Source: Pachypanchax playfairii
Lineage: Eukaryota; Chordata; Actinopteri; Cyprinodontiformes; Aplocheilidae
Assembly: GCA_006937955.1 (NCBI GenBank)
Contig: SSNP01000105.1
Coordinates: 1,517,834-1,581,833, forward strand
Direction of reading: 5' to 3'
DNA: 64,000 nucleotides
In this document: positions 37,201 through 50,478 of the stretch, piece after piece
Position numbering within the stretch: position 1 is the stretch's first letter
Layout of the letters: the number at the start of each line of letters is the position of its first letter
Translations under genes and position numbers: made by a program
Notes under the pieces: generated by a model
The model's input: only the letters and a program-made list of their open reading frames with translations
Told to the model about the DNA's origin: nothing
Databases searched by the model: none

Positions 37201-40200
37201 TTACACACTCTATTGTCTTCATTACACTGACGTGTTGCTGCGCTTGTTCACCTTTAGTCTCAAACTCTACCCTTACCAGAAAGAAAATGAACATGAACAT
37301 TTGATAGTTAATCAAAACCAGAGTGAGTAAAACTACATTTAGTCAGTGAATTAAAAGCTTGTTGAACCTGCTTCGGAGGTGATAGTGTCTTTGATATGAC
37401 TATCAGCTTTACACATCACTGAGGCATTTTTTTTTTTACAAGGTTGCTTTAACTGATTATGACTTGTAGGTACGTGTTGTGGATGATTCTCTATAAGTCG
37501 CTCTGTTGCATGTTGTTAATATTGTGGCTCGTTCCAACACCTCGAGTGTTTCATTGTGGATTTTCTGCTCGTGTTTCAGTTCTTAGAAATCTGACCTGCA
37601 GGATTCTTTGGTGTTCAAAGTAGGTCATGATTAATTCAAATGTGCTCAAGTCCTAAAGCTGAGAAACAAACTAACAAATAATCAGCCTGTAACCTTCCAA
37701 ACAAATCAAACGTTCTCGACAAGTCTCGGGTTTCATACAGCTCTGTTTTTAAATCTCCTAACAGTTTCATAACAACCTCCGACTTCAGGCCTGCAATCAA
37801 AACATCTCACATGGAAAACCAGTTTAACAAAGTATTTGACCGAATTCAGGAGAAAGAAGGGTGAGGAACTCTCCACCTTTTCATTTTGACCTGATGAAGC
37901 TCTTTGGATGAGTTGATGTTTTTCATAAAAAATGCCAACTTTATTAAACCAACTAGGATTCAACTTCTAAAACTCTAAAGAAGACATGCAGGTCCAGGAC
38001 AACCACATAAGGATGTATATGATGCTGGTTTCACAGTATTGACCTTAATCTCAAGGGGTTTAGCAGTTTTTGGAATAACAAGGGAAAAATATTGATTTAC
38101 CGTCTCAAAATTTAACAATGAGTCCACGGCCTTTGCCTTGGCGGCGTTGTCCTGCTGATTCATATCTCGTCTGTACTTAGTTCTCCACTCGGTGATGATG
38201 ATGGTACAAGCTGGGAGACGTTAAAAAGCCACCAGTTAAAGGAGGTTTAGATGTTTTATCATTTATCACTTTAAACTTTAAAACAAAGTCAATCTGATAA
38301 CTTACTTAGATACAAAGTCATGCAGACGAAGACAATGAGGCCGAACCAGGCGTTGAAATTAGTGATGAAGAAGATGATGGATATAACAATGTCAGCAATA
38401 GTTGGAAAGATGCTGAACACTATGTAGCTGTAAAACAAACAACCAAACATAAAAAACACAATCAGCTGAGATAATTTTACATTTAATTGAAAGTTATTAG
38501 AGTTCAAACACAAAGTCTGGTGGTAAAAAATACAGTAAAACACAATAAGAGCTTTTGTTGATGAGACTTATTAACAGAAACTCTTACCTGAGCAGGCTGT
38601 TGATCGAAGTGGTGCCGCGGTCGATGCTTCTCAGCACCTCGCCGGTTTTGCGTCCCAGATGCCAGCGCAGAGAGAGGTGATGAAGATGGGCAAATAGACG
38701 AAGCTGAACCACCCGATTGGTGAACTGCTGAACTTTGATCCAGAGGAAAGTCCTCACATTGCTGACAAACCCAGAAGAACCTGGAAAGATGATAAAAGTT
38801 GTAAATAAGTCAAATCATCACTGGAATTTGGTTTGAGATGGACACAGGAATTAGACAGTGTCGGTGATGCTTTTACCTGCACCCCCACCCTGCAGGAACT
38901 TCAGCAAGACATATACACCCACTGTGGAGGCCAAAGTGGGCCAGCTGCTGCCACTGGTTAACTCATTCACTGTGAAAAAGATCCAGTATTAAAAGAAGGA
39001 GTTCTAAAAGCTTTTAACCTGGAGCTTAAATAAGACAAAGACTTGGGTTTGTTTTTACGACAGAAAGTTCTTCACTCACCAATATTCCTGTAGTAAATGG
39101 GAACAAAGACGTTAACAGCTCTCTCAACTCCCAGCAGCCCCAAACATAAGAGAACCAGAAGCTGGAGGAAGATGTTGCCTCGTGGCCACATGTAAGGGAC
39201 GAGCAGACGGACCTTCTTCCAGAAACCCAGCCAGGTTGACTGGTTCTCCTCCGTCCTCCCCAACAAGTTCTGACATGTAGGAACACATTCAGGACTTATT
39301 TACAACATACAGGAGAAGTTAAATGTTGACAGAATTTAAGCTCACGTTTTCCACGTCCCGCTCGTCTTCATTAATCAGAAACATGTAAGGTTTACGAGGC
39401 AAGCCGGGAGCTTTGAGACCGATGAAGAAGAGCAGCCCGGTGCTGATGTAGCGTGTCAGCCACAAAGTAAACTGCACCTGAGGGATCACAGGCAGATAGA
39501 GATGATCAATATGGATATGGATATTAATTTAAAGCTAATAAAAAAGCACTTTAACATTAAACAACATTTGACAGAACCTGGTCAAACTTTTAAAAACGGA
39601 CAACTTCAGACAGTGAGAGATGTAATACTGAAAAAGTTAAACATTGCTGTCACACAAAAAATCTCCAAGTCATGTTTTAAAATAAGACATGACCTTAATC
39701 CTATTTTCTCTGACTCAGTGTGGGAGGGGCAAGATGAAGCAGATTAACAGTGTTTAGGATCTGAAAGTCTGGCTCAACAATGACTCAGCAAAAAACACAA
39801 AGGGAAAAAAACTCCATCTCTTGTTGTTTGCTTTAGCTTTCACAGTGAAACAGCCTGTATAACCGAGAGAGGAGTGGCTCAAAATATTTAGTTTGTTAGA
39901 CAAGAAACAGAGATTTATGACACTTTTGAAAAAAACTTTAGGATTACAATGAATAATATGCAAATAATTACATCTAAAATCTATAAAATTAAAATATTCC
40001 TTGTTGAAGTGCTTTAATTTTCTCCTGCTCACCTGCTGTTGACTGTCCTCCAGCCCCCACCACCAGTGAGGACTGCACCACGAGATAAAGGCTAGATTTT
40101 CAGCTACAAAAGCCAGGGCCCAGAACATCAGCAGGACGGTGCTGTGTCCGCGTGTCCGGTCCATCAGCAGGACCCTCCGCCTCTCCACCCTGAGTAGGGC

Positions 40201-40548
40201 CACAGCCCAGGCCCATGCCATCGTGGAAAAGCAGCCGTACAAAATCACGTATCCTGGAAGTTCTTCTCTCAGTCTGGCAGCCTGCCACACCATCTCACCC
40301 AGAAACTGGAGCAAGAGGAGGACGGAGAGGACAAGCTGGAAACCATAAAGGCGGCAGCGCGGGATGAACTTGGGCTCCATCACTGTGCCATACTTCTGAT
40401 AGAAAATGCAGTGGATGGTACCGAGGAGGAAGGAGATGCTGAGCAGGACGGTGGGGACCAGGGTGAAGTAGAAGCAGGGGGAGATGCCTCCATCCAGCCA
40501 GGTGTGGGAGATGGAGGAGTTTACTTCACAGTAGCTCTGGATAGCCAT
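34221..40548 (-). CDS. abcb6: ATP-binding cassette transporter B6
   Basis: Nineteen coding exons in transcript order: 40550-40033 (ATG 40548), 39477-39346, 39269-39080, 38969-38877, 38780-38588, 38427-38306, 38210-38101, 37019-36954, 36332-36207, 36122-36046, 35839-35776, 35692-35607, 35520-35463, 35378-35274, 35191-35017, 34900-34788, 34714-34620, 34530-34462, 34380-34221. They encode 849 residues (human 842). An N-terminal multi-span TMD0 is followed by a six-helix ABC membrane domain and one nucleotide-binding domain: Walker A GPSGAGKST (613-621), signature LSGGEKQ (717-723), Walker B IILLDE (737-742), H-loop His773. ABCB6 is a half-transporter that dimerises. It has been linked to porphyrin and heavy-metal transport in mitochondria, endolysosomes and plasma membrane. 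Cys7 matches human Cys8, but the human Asn6 glycosylation site is Ser here; a classical N10-S-S sequon lies nearby. Intron 7 (about 1.1 kb) is the largest coding intron. Confidence 0.96.
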
Positions 40549-41045
40549 GACTGTTGTTAAAAAAAATAAGAGCCACACATTTAAAATCAAGAGAATAAGT
40601 AGGAAAACAGTCCAAAAACAATATCAGTTCCTTTATATTAAACATGTGCCTTTTGACTGTCTTTATAACAGCCTTGATCAAAAGTTCTCAAGGCTTTCTG
40701 ACAATCTTTCAAGGTTGTTCTTTTAAACTTTGGCTAACTTTACACGTGTTTTCTGTAGGACAGTGTTTTCCTTTTGTTCTCCATTCACCTTATTTTTAAA
40801 CACAATAAATCGTAAAGAAAACTATCCGTAGCAGATTAAATGTATCTGAAAAGTATCATGTTAAGAAACAAGGGGAAATCCGCCTTAAAACAGTCTCGCT
40901 GCTTAGAACTAAACAAACGAGGGATGACTCAGGACTTTTGCACAGAGTTGCACATGAGCAAGCGGCAGATACTTTAACTCTTAAAAGAAATTAGCTTCAA
41001 ATAAAGCGTTTGAAGTATAAATAAATGAATGATTTGGATCCTTAC

Positions 41046-41160
41046 CGCTTCCTGATGAAGATGTTGTTGTGAATGTGGACGCTGCAGGTGAGAAACGAAG
41101 CCGCCGCCGTCCTCCGGTTGGAGCTGATAGTCGGTCTGTTGTCAGTTAAGACGTCACTTT
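41046..41160 (-). promoter_or_regulatory. Probable abcb6 noncoding first exon and promoter
   Basis: A good GTAAG donor on the minus strand (RC at 41041-41045) ends a CpG-rich stretch at about 41046-41160. The ATG exon starts with an acceptor AACAG at 40551-40555, two bases before the start codon. This fits a noncoding leader exon joined across a 0.5-kb intron. The 5' end is not fixed. Confidence 0.5.
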
Positions 41161-42145
41161 AACACGAACCACCGCTGAAAACAAATATTTTATTGACTCT
41201 ACATTTCCGGGTTTCCCGTTCCTCGAACCAACGCTGAACCTGCTGCAGCTCACAATCACAAATATGTGAAAGAGTTATCCATGACTCGACAATCGACACT
41301 TACGCAACAAGGACAGACGATGACCTAAGCGGGGTGAACGTCAGCGCCCCCAGCGGTCACAAAAGGAACTGACCATCATGAACAACGTTCAGGAGCATTA
41401 TTTCGTGAAATGACAACGCCAATAAGCAACGAGACGTAAAGTTAGTTCATTCAATAAAAATACAATTTATAGCAAAATTGTTCAAGTTAAAAGTCACATA
41501 AAAATGATGTAGTAATTTCAAACACTGCAGTTTAGTTGAATATAAAACTAACAAGTTCAGCTGATAAAAGTTATGTAATTCACAAATATTATGTTAGGAC
41601 TGTAAAAACTGTTGGCTCAGCTGCTGAAATCCTAGCTCAAAATGTTGAAAGATTTCACTTTACATGAAGATCATGAGAGATAAATTAATAAACTTGAAGA
41701 GAATGATTAGAAACTGGTGGAGTTCAGGAAAAAACCTCAAGGTGCAACATCATAAAGTGATGTGGCACAACTATACTTCTATTGGATCATTTTAAAGTAA
41801 CATAAGATGTTTAAGATTAAAACACAAATGACTGACGTGGACTGATTACTTGGATGAGTAGGGAGAAGAAAAGTTAAGTCTTATATACTGTAAACAAACA
41901 TGGTATAAAGAACACTGAACTGGTTGGTTGACAGTAAAACAGGGTTATATGTGTCATAATGACTCCTTAGAAAAGCAGATGATAAATGCTGAGTAGGACT
42001 TTATGCTATCAGATATCTGCATTTGTAAGACTGTTCTGCACAAACAGTTTGAAATATTTTCACATTACCGTAAAGTATAAATATAAATAACTTGTATTAA
42101 TAGTACTAATCAAACAAAAACATGTTAAAATTGAAATATTTTATA

Positions 42146-42629
42146 GAAAATATGAGCTCATTTTGAATTTGATCTAAAAAAAAGTTGCAACAGGATGTTT
42201 ACATTGTGTAGCATCTCCTTTTCTTTCAACATCTGTCTGTAAACATCTGGGAGGTGAGGAGAACAGCTGCTGGAGTTTTAGAGGAGGAACGTTGTCTCAT
42301 TCTGGTCTGATACAGGGTTCTATCTGCTCAACAGTTCAGATGCTCCAGATGTTTTCTATTGGTGAAAGATCTGAACTGCAGGCAGGTCAGTTCAGCATCT
42401 GGAGTCTTCTCCTGTGAAGCCATGATTTGTGATGTATGTGTATGTGCTTTAAATAATCTTTGGTCCAGAGAAGAACTTTTTGGCTTCTTCTTCAATGAGC
42501 CATCTTTAACTGGATCACTTTACAATCACTTTTCTGAATTTAACCAGTTACTTTTCAGGTTTTCTGTTCCTCTATTCCAACTTCCAAAGACGGGTTGCTG
42601 CCATCAGATTCAAAATCAGCTCATATTTT
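42146..42629. mobile_element. Decayed DNA transposon with subterminal inverted repeats
   Basis: A left segment at 42147-42173 (aaaatatgagctcattttga...) recurs inverted at 42603-42629 with few mismatches, framing about 430 bp of unique sequence. The interior includes ttctattggtgaaagatctg followed by aactgcaggcaggtcag, which resembles a transposase-derived segment of a very common teleost DNA transposon. I recognise the repeat but am not certain of its superfamily. The open frame of 128 codons at 42359-42745 is chance. The element is inactive and its ends are too eroded to mark. Confidence 0.6.
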
Positions 42630-44314
42630 ATGAAATGATAAAATATCAGTCTAAGTGTGACATGTTGTTTATGAGATTCAGTCTAATATTCCACCGACTG
42701 CTGATTCCTACATATTGTATGTACCTTGATAGACAACATTTTTAACCAGATTTACGCAACATGTAATGATGCATCAGGGCCAGTAGATGGCACTAAACAC
42801 AAAGCTATAAACCGGAGAGTTGTCCTGTCAGACTTTTTTTTTTTTTTTGGTTTTACAAAATCACATTACTAAAACCATCAAGGTGAGGAGGAGGAACCCC
42901 CTCCCCCCCCAGGAAGTTTCACATAATCACAATATGCATCGTTATTAATATCTGACATTTCCATAACAGCCACAGACTGACTGATGACAATGTCCTTCAG
43001 CAACAGTGTCTTTTCCATATAAAGGGCTAATTTCCAACTCGGGGACTCACAAAAATGCATCGTCTAGTGATGATGAGAGGTTTTAAGCTAAGCGCCTTTT
43101 CCATTCAAACGGAAAATTTGGGGTTTAGTGAGAAGAAGTGAAGTGACTCAAAAGCCACCTGTCAAACCTCTCAGAAGATGAATAAATTACTCTTCAGAAA
43201 AAGTGGATTTATGGGGGGACGAGGGGGGGGGGGAGTAATGTGGGGGAGAAATGAAGAAAAGAGCTTGTGATGTGTTGTGTGGGCTTACACTCACACACAC
43301 AACACAGGCACAAAAAAACAGAGCTAAATCTTATCATTTAGAGCTTCACAAAGGGAATAAAGAGCTGCTAATCTGCTTCATCTCCTCGGTTCTTTTGTGT
43401 AACTAGAAATGGACCTTCTGTCCATCGGCTGCTCGTCACCCTGATCTTTTGTCCCTCCCTGGATGTGACGGCCTGTCCATCACAAACCTCATCTCTCTAC
43501 TCTTTTGTGGCGACATCATCAGCTGAAGCTCTATAAATCCTTTCTGTGTTTCTTTTTTCTCGTGTTCAATCCTACTTTTTCTCTCCTGTCTTTGTTTGCT
43601 GCCTGACACTTATGGGCGGTAAGAGGCGAGTAGAAGATGGATGGATGTGCCGATCTAATCTGGTGATTTAGTGAGAAAGGAATATTGCTAGTGTTAGGAG
43701 AGCAACATCCAATCTTATTAGTACTGAGGGCGATCAATGAAGCTTTCGATTCTGCCGAATGTAGTTTTCACTGAGATGCTCGGCATTGAGAGCTTTTTTT
43801 CGTACCCTGAACACAATCCCTGATGACTCACCAATCACTCATATCATTTAGTTTGAATGGAAACAAGTGCAGTTTTTGAGTTTTATTTATGTCCATATAT
43901 ATGGAATAACCTTAAATTTGCATGATGATCCTCCATTAGAACAGACTCTGGCTCACAGTGTTAAGGTTAAAAACCCCTCCAGGGTCGGGTTTGAATGATC
44001 CAACCCTTCAGTTCCTCGACAGTAGCTCAGCCACCTTTACTGAAGAGAACAGAAGATAAAATCTGAGGTCATTCTGCTCTTAATAAACACAAGAAGGACT
44101 AACTGAATCCCGGCTGCAGTCTGAAAGGTGAATAAGGTGGAGAGGCCTCGGAAGCAGATAGGAAAGTGTGTTTAAGATAACTGCTAAAAAAAGAAAGAAG
44201 CAGTCCGAGCATCTGTGGCATTCCTGTAAATATTAGATTCCATCACAGATAAAAAGAATTGTTTGTGGTATTCATGCATGGGATCTTCAGGTGTAGTTGA
44301 GGTGAGGAGGGGGT

Positions 44315-45030
44315 CTGTTTTGGGTTCTGTTGGTGTCTTCGAGCCATGACCTTCAGCGTGTACTGGGGGGGGTTTACAGCTGAGTGTGAAGTGGTCAGGA
44401 GGAGAGTCAACTCTAAATCTCAGGTCATGCTGTGGCAGTGTGTTGGCAGTGAGTCTTTACCTCAAGTTGAGGAGTTTAAGTATCTGGACATCTTGTTGAC
44501 AGTGACGGCAGGATGGAGCGAGACATAGACTGATGGATTAAGGCTTTGTCAGCAGTAATGAGGGTGTTACTTTGGTCTCTTGTAGTGAAGAAGGAGCTGA
44601 ACTGGTCTGTCTACGTTCTACATGTTCTGACCCTCATCTATGTTCGTGAGATCTGGTTCTGAATACAAGAAGCATAAATGAGTTTCCTCAGTAGGGGGGC
44701 TGGGCCCAGGCTTAAAGATAAGGGGAGGAGCTTGAAGTAAAGCTGCTACTCCTTCGCATCAAAATTAGTCAGCTGATGTTAGGATGCTTCCTGGTTGACT
44801 CCCTGTGGGGGTCTTCTGGTCATGTCTCACTGGTAAGAGACTTCCAGGCAGACCCAGAAGTCTCTGGAGGAATTATCTATCCTCTCTGGCCTGGGAATGT
44901 CTTTGAAGGTGTCACTGGGGTGAGGGATGTCTGGATTTCCCTCCTGAACCTGTTGCTCCGTGACCCAACAATGGATAAGCACAAGAATATGTATGGACGG
45001 ATGGACAGACGGACAGATGGACTTAAAAAG
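44315..45030 (+). mobile_element. 5'-truncated LINE, RTE/Rex3-like
   Basis: Translation in shifting frames gives pieces of a fish LINE reverse-transcriptase C-terminal region: SVYWGGFTAECE, then LPQVEEFKYL (from 44346), then VTGVRDVWISLLNLLL (about 44907-44955). The nucleotide sequence ends in ggatggacagacggacagatgg, a decayed GATGG-type tail typical of these elements. Frameshifts and stops show it is dead. The exact 5' break is set only approximately. Confidence 0.75.
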
Positions 45031-48000
45031 TAATTGTACTTGTCTGTTTTACAAGGAGACACAGCTGTGGCCCTCTAGTGGTGGCTGAAGGATACTCCAA
45101 TTTAACAGTAACTTCCTATGCATATCAGCAAAGAACATTAGACAGGAATATTTAGAAACCTTCTATTCTGTGAAGATATGTACCGGTATATTGCACATCG
45201 TCTTTCATACCAGAGCTGCCAGTAAAAAGCAAAACACATCGGAGCTCTACAAAAAAAACAACACTGTAGGTTAAAACCTACAAAATTCTCAGTTTCTTTC
45301 TTTTAGATGACAAATGTACAAATTTTATCACCGGGGCTTGTTCACATCAGCACCCAGCTTCATGAAACAAATGTAAACAGAATAAGAAAACACTGTGTCC
45401 TGAGCACAAGGATTTATGGACAAAATTAATATTACTGTGACCTTTAAAGTACAAGATGCAGTAGATTTGATAGTGAAGAAAACCTGCTTTTTGCATAGCT
45501 GGACATTTTTTTCCTGAGTATCGTGGCATCAAAAGATGAAAGATGAATGAGGGTAACCTGATAATCCTTTTTAATCTTGTAATTCAAAACAAATTTACAC
45601 ATCATTAAATATGTGAATGTTAGTTAAAAATAAACATTAGAAGTTAAGAAACTGCAACATCCTGTAGGTAGGACTTTTCTGTAAAAGGCTATAAGTTTAT
45701 AGACGTGTGTTACTGGGGGGGGGGGGTCTTTGATGATCAGAACCAGCAGCATCATGGCTTCTAACAGCCTGCTGAAAATGTTGTAAGGCTGATGCACGTG
45801 ACCTCCAAATACTTTCATTCAACTTCTGCCAAATTCAGCAGCATTCATGGAGCTGCAGGGGTAAAAACGTGACCACGGCTGCTTTTTGACATCAGGACTC
45901 TACTGATCAAGCTGGAAAATCTGAAACTCTATTTCAGTGGGTTTCAAACATCTGGGCTTTGACCTAGTTTGGGTTTTAAATATCCAGTGAACTGTAAAAA
46001 AATGAGTGATACTAAATAGAAGTGAGATTTTGCTCATAATGATCTAAAATCTACAGTTTTTTGTAAACACTGTAATGTTTGTCAGGGTATAAATAACAGG
46101 ACAAACAAAAAAAAAAAGTCCAGTTATTTGTACTGGCCATTTAGTTGTAGATTTCTTTTGTTTGGACAAAAAGGTGTCCAATAGTGGGTCAGTACACGTA
46201 AGGGACAAAGGTGGAGACAGATTGAAGGAAGTGGTCTAAAAAAATCATTAGAACTCTGCTGTCAAGAATTGGATTCTACAAAGAACCAAATACTGAACTG
46301 GACCATACTTCAGTATTTTCACTTGAGACACGACTTTAGATGTTTTTCCCTTCAGTGATCACAGACTTGATCTTGAAATTTTAAACTTTTATGGTCCGTA
46401 TTTACAAAAGATCGTCTCACGGCCCTTCAAAATAAAGCTCTGAGCAGACCAGGCAATCAGCAGAGATAGAAACTCTTCTGCTTCTCAGCATGCTTTTACC
46501 TCCAAGTGGTCAAGCTGCTCAGACAAGAAGAAGAATCCAGAACTATCAAATGTCAGGTTGTGTTCTGTACATGATGAAGTGGCCTATTTGACGTCCGGAC
46601 CCCTCAGTGTAATTGCTTGTTAGGTTCCACTGCCTCTGATCTCGCCACTTGTGCTAATGATTTATGTAAGACAGTTTGATGAAAAGAAATATTCATTTTT
46701 AGTCTCTTGATAAGTCGCCTGATTTGACTCCCATCGACAACGCGAGTTGATCTTCCACAGTCTAAAAGTCCTTTTCCTAAGATGATGAATTCACTGTCAG
46801 TGAGACAAAAATGTTGGCAAAGGATTTCAAATGTGATGTGAAAGTAAATTAAATTGATGAACTTGAAGGGACCAGCGTCAGATTGTGTTGAGGTGGATTT
46901 TTTCCAGGTATTCCTGCTTCATCCTACAGTCATGTCATGTGATGGATCAGCGAACTGTCCAGGATGTACATCACCTCTGACTGTTGATCCCGCCTCCTTC
47001 TAACCCTGACAACAATGAAGCAATAGAAGTGGTGATCTGATGTCCAAGCGTTCCACTGCGTTGATGTAAATAAACAAACTTGGTGTTTTTCAAACAGTTT
47101 CATACACTAAAGCAAAATATATACGATTTATAAGTTTTATATAGATTTATCAATGTATTCTGGGTAGAATCCCAGGCGAGCCCCCAATTTGTCTCAAGAA
47201 CAGTTACGGGCTTTGAGACAAATAGATTAAAGACAATAATGTTTGTTTATTTAAAAACCTGAAAAAATAAAATCTGAGTTTTCATCTGGAACTTTGAACA
47301 TCAAACATTTATACTCAAAATAAAAAGAAATAAAGTTTCTTTGAGACTGACAATTTTTAGTTTTAATTTTGATCTACTTTTCACATTTAAAAAAAAAATT
47401 GGGAAGTGTTGTCGATGCATATGTAGAAAAACATCAGTGTGTGACGAACGACACCAAAACGTGACTTTGCAAAACACAATAAAGCTCAGAAGAAGATGCT
47501 GGAGGTGTTCTGGATCTATTGGGATACTGCATTCAACTGATGTCATTAACTCCTATAAACCTTTGTATTATTATTTGATTGTTTCAGAAATGTTCCATTT
47601 CAGTTCACTATAGTTATAATATTTTTTTACCTTCAGTGACATGTTTGAAAGAGGGTAGACAGAAGCTCAAATTTAAACATCTCAATATAAACATCAACTC
47701 TGTCACAACCTAAAAAACCTTCCTCACTGGTACAAGTATTATTTAGGGGACAGAAGATGATCCAGTGTGACACTAGAGAGTTCTATCAAATAGTTTATGC
47801 ATAAATGTATTTTAACAAAAAAGCAATATCAGAAAAGATGATAAAAAACTAGTAAACTGTAATAAAGTGATTCCTGCATGCACAAAGTCTATATTTAGTG
47901 TGATTTATCCCTCACTTTTGGATAATGGAGTATAAAGCAAGAAGTATTTAATGAAGTAGAAACATTTTTATGATTCCCCTACTTGAGGAGGATTAGGAAG

Positions 48001-48186
48001 AAGGGAGGCACCTTCCTGCATGAGTAGCTGTGCAGCTGGTCTGACTTCCACATGGCTTTGCCAGGGACGCTGCCAGAGAGCAGAATGTCAATTTTTAAAA
48101 GAGCATCTCTTTCCCTTGAGCTGCAGGGTGACGGATAATGCTTCTGTGCATTAGTGAGAAGGGAAAGCCATCCATCACTGCTGGTT

Positions 48187-48207
48187 TGTGTGTGTGTGTG
48201 TGTGTGT
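48187..48207. repeat. (TG)n microsatellite
   Basis: A pure TG dinucleotide run of about ten units in the abcb6-nrp2 interval. Confidence 0.95.
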
Positions 48208-49897
48208 ACAGTATCTGAATATGCTGATTGTATGCAGGCAATGTTGCTGTCCTCCTACCTGTGGTTAAAGGAAGAAGGGTGGGGACGGACTGAGAGCATC
48301 TGGAGACAAGGACTCTCACTGGGTATTTATTTGGTTGGGGGAGGGGGGGGGGAATCTGGAAGCCTCTTGTTGCTGATGAAGAACTGTTTCTGTTAAAAAC
48401 ATTTCAGATGACTGGGTTTGTTTTATGTCTAAAAGCAGCTGTTATCTGTTAAGAGCTTAAATGTTTTGCAAGAGTACACAAACGTTTGTACATCCAAACT
48501 CTAAATTCTCAATTCTAAAAAAGAAAAAAAGAGATTTTAAAATGAGTTGAAGTCAAAGACGAGACAGCTTTATTTCCACCAATCACAGCCCTGTTCCTCT
48601 GCTCCAACACACCTGCTTCAGATCAGGTGATTCAACCATTTTATTCATTGCAGCTTAAAAAAGTTTTATTAATCCTTTTAAATTGACTTCCATTACATCC
48701 ATCTAAATGTCTTTTAATTTTGTTTATTAATGAACCGCCGGTTCTATTGAAGCTATTGAATTTTCAAACATGAGTAGAGTATCTGCACGCCGTACCTACA
48801 TAATGTTTCTCTGCAACATGTTATACAACCAGCACAAGAGCAGAAAAGTGAGTTTTTCTGTTCTTCAAAGAAAATATCAAGCCAAAGCATTTTGGGACAA
48901 ACTGCCACAGAGTGCTGGTGAAATCCGGCACAGACCTTCATTTACATGCGCATAATTTGTAATACTGTGTATTTTTTCAACATTTCTATATGGGTGGCGA
49001 GCCACCCGTACAGTAACACTTGTCATCTTTGACGAGGTGTTGCAAGAAAGAAGTTTGACCTGCTGAACTCGCTCTTTTTTGACAGGCCACTCTCTCTCTG
49101 GGGCGACCGTGCAACACGCTGATGCTAATTCAGCAGCTGTTCTGGTTTCTGTACACAGCTGAAAGCTGAAGGAGGCGGGCGTGAATGCAGTTTGGTTAAA
49201 ACGCATGAAAACAACAGCACACACACATTTAACACGCCTTCACTGACCCCGTGGTGCACGTGTTGTTCGCCCTCGTTGGGTGTGTTCAGAGAGGCGCCAG
49301 GTGTTGTGTGATTCCCAGGTCCAACTCCCTGAAGGTTATTACTGTAACAAATAATCCCACGATGATGCCAAGTTCAAACTGTAGCAGAGAGGACGCTGGG
49401 ATATTGATCAGCTGTTTGCAGCAGTTTTTCACTGCATGTTTGTTCTCTTTGTGTGTGTGTCTGCAAACCGTCACTCTGTGTGCGTGTGGCCCTGGTCATG
49501 GGAGGAAGGGCTTGTGAATAGCTTGTGATATGTTTACTTGACTCCATGCTTGTGCCTCAGTGCCCTGATGCTGTTTCATCCCAAAGGGCCCAAACTGTAG
49601 TTTGAAAGGGGCAGATAAGCAAACAGACTACGTTCCCATTCCTCCTTGCTATACCCAGAAAAATAGCTCCAACTGTGTGTTTTTTTCTTTTTACCGCCTT
49701 CTCACTATATCGCTGCATAAATATTTCTGTGCATGAGTGCCAACGCTCGTGGGAGCGTATGGTTTTAAGAGCTCGAAGCCGAGAGATTCAGTGTGATATA
49801 ATAATTCAGGTGAAAAACAATACAACAGCAGAGAGGAATGTGCAGAGATAAATCTCTAAAACACCATTTGCAAATGTCCCATGAATCTACCACCATG

Positions 49898-49902
<5 letters not shown>

Positions 49903-49930
<28 letters not shown>
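49903..49930. repeat. (TG)n microsatellite
   Basis: A pure TG run of about fourteen units. It lies 0.2 kb left of the composite repeat at 50103. Confidence 0.95.
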
Positions 49931-49933
<3 letters not shown>

Positions 49934-50102
49934 AGCAAGATAGAAAAAGAGAAGGAGGAATTGCTAAGTTGGCAGTTTGAATGATGTTTAGCTAGAGCTC
50001 AGTACAGATGAATGAGACTGAAAATCAGCTTTTCTCCTGGGTGCAGTTACTCAGAGCAGTATGATACTGAAGCATCTCCAAGAGAAGGATGTCACCATAT
50101 TA

Positions 50103-50415
50103 CACACACACACACACACACACCCACAAGTGTGTTTTGTTATCCTTATGGGGACCGTCCATTGACTTCCATTGATTTTAGTAACTAGATTTATACCTAA
50201 CCCAAACCCTTTTCCTAACCTTAACCATTACTGATCTATAACTAACCCTAAGACTAACTAAAACTCTATTCACACCATACCTATAAACCTAACCCCTAAC
50301 CCTAAAAAGGGGAGTCCCCCTCATGGGGACCAGGCTTCGGTCCCCACAAGAACCCTCGGACCCCAGAAAGATAGTAAAAGTCAGGAAACGGGTCCCCAGG
50401 AGGTCAGAAATACAA

Positions 50416-50475
<60 letters not shown>
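50103..50475. repeat. CA-microsatellite-bounded repeat with GGGGACC inverted motifs
   Basis: A (CA)n run at 50103-50123 and a longer one at about 50420-50475 bound roughly 295 bp. This core begins ttgttatccttatggggacc, has a C/T-rich middle with variant telomere-like units (ctaaccc, ccttaacc, taaccctaa), and then shows inverted and direct gGGGACC / GGTCCCC motifs (50333-50346, 50394-50399). Similar sequences next to CA repeats occur widely in fish introns. I do not know a formal family name. It has no coding capacity. Confidence 0.65.

Positions 50476-50478
<3 letters not shown>

Noticed and set aside
42359..42745. A 128-codon + strand open frame
   Set aside because: It starts at a GTG codon and runs across a decayed DNA transposon; it has no similarity to a cellular protein.
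50190..50310. Possible interstitial telomere (CTAACCC units)
   Set aside because: The units are irregular and embedded in a repeat that has similar C/T-rich stretches elsewhere in fish; not a true TTAGGG array.
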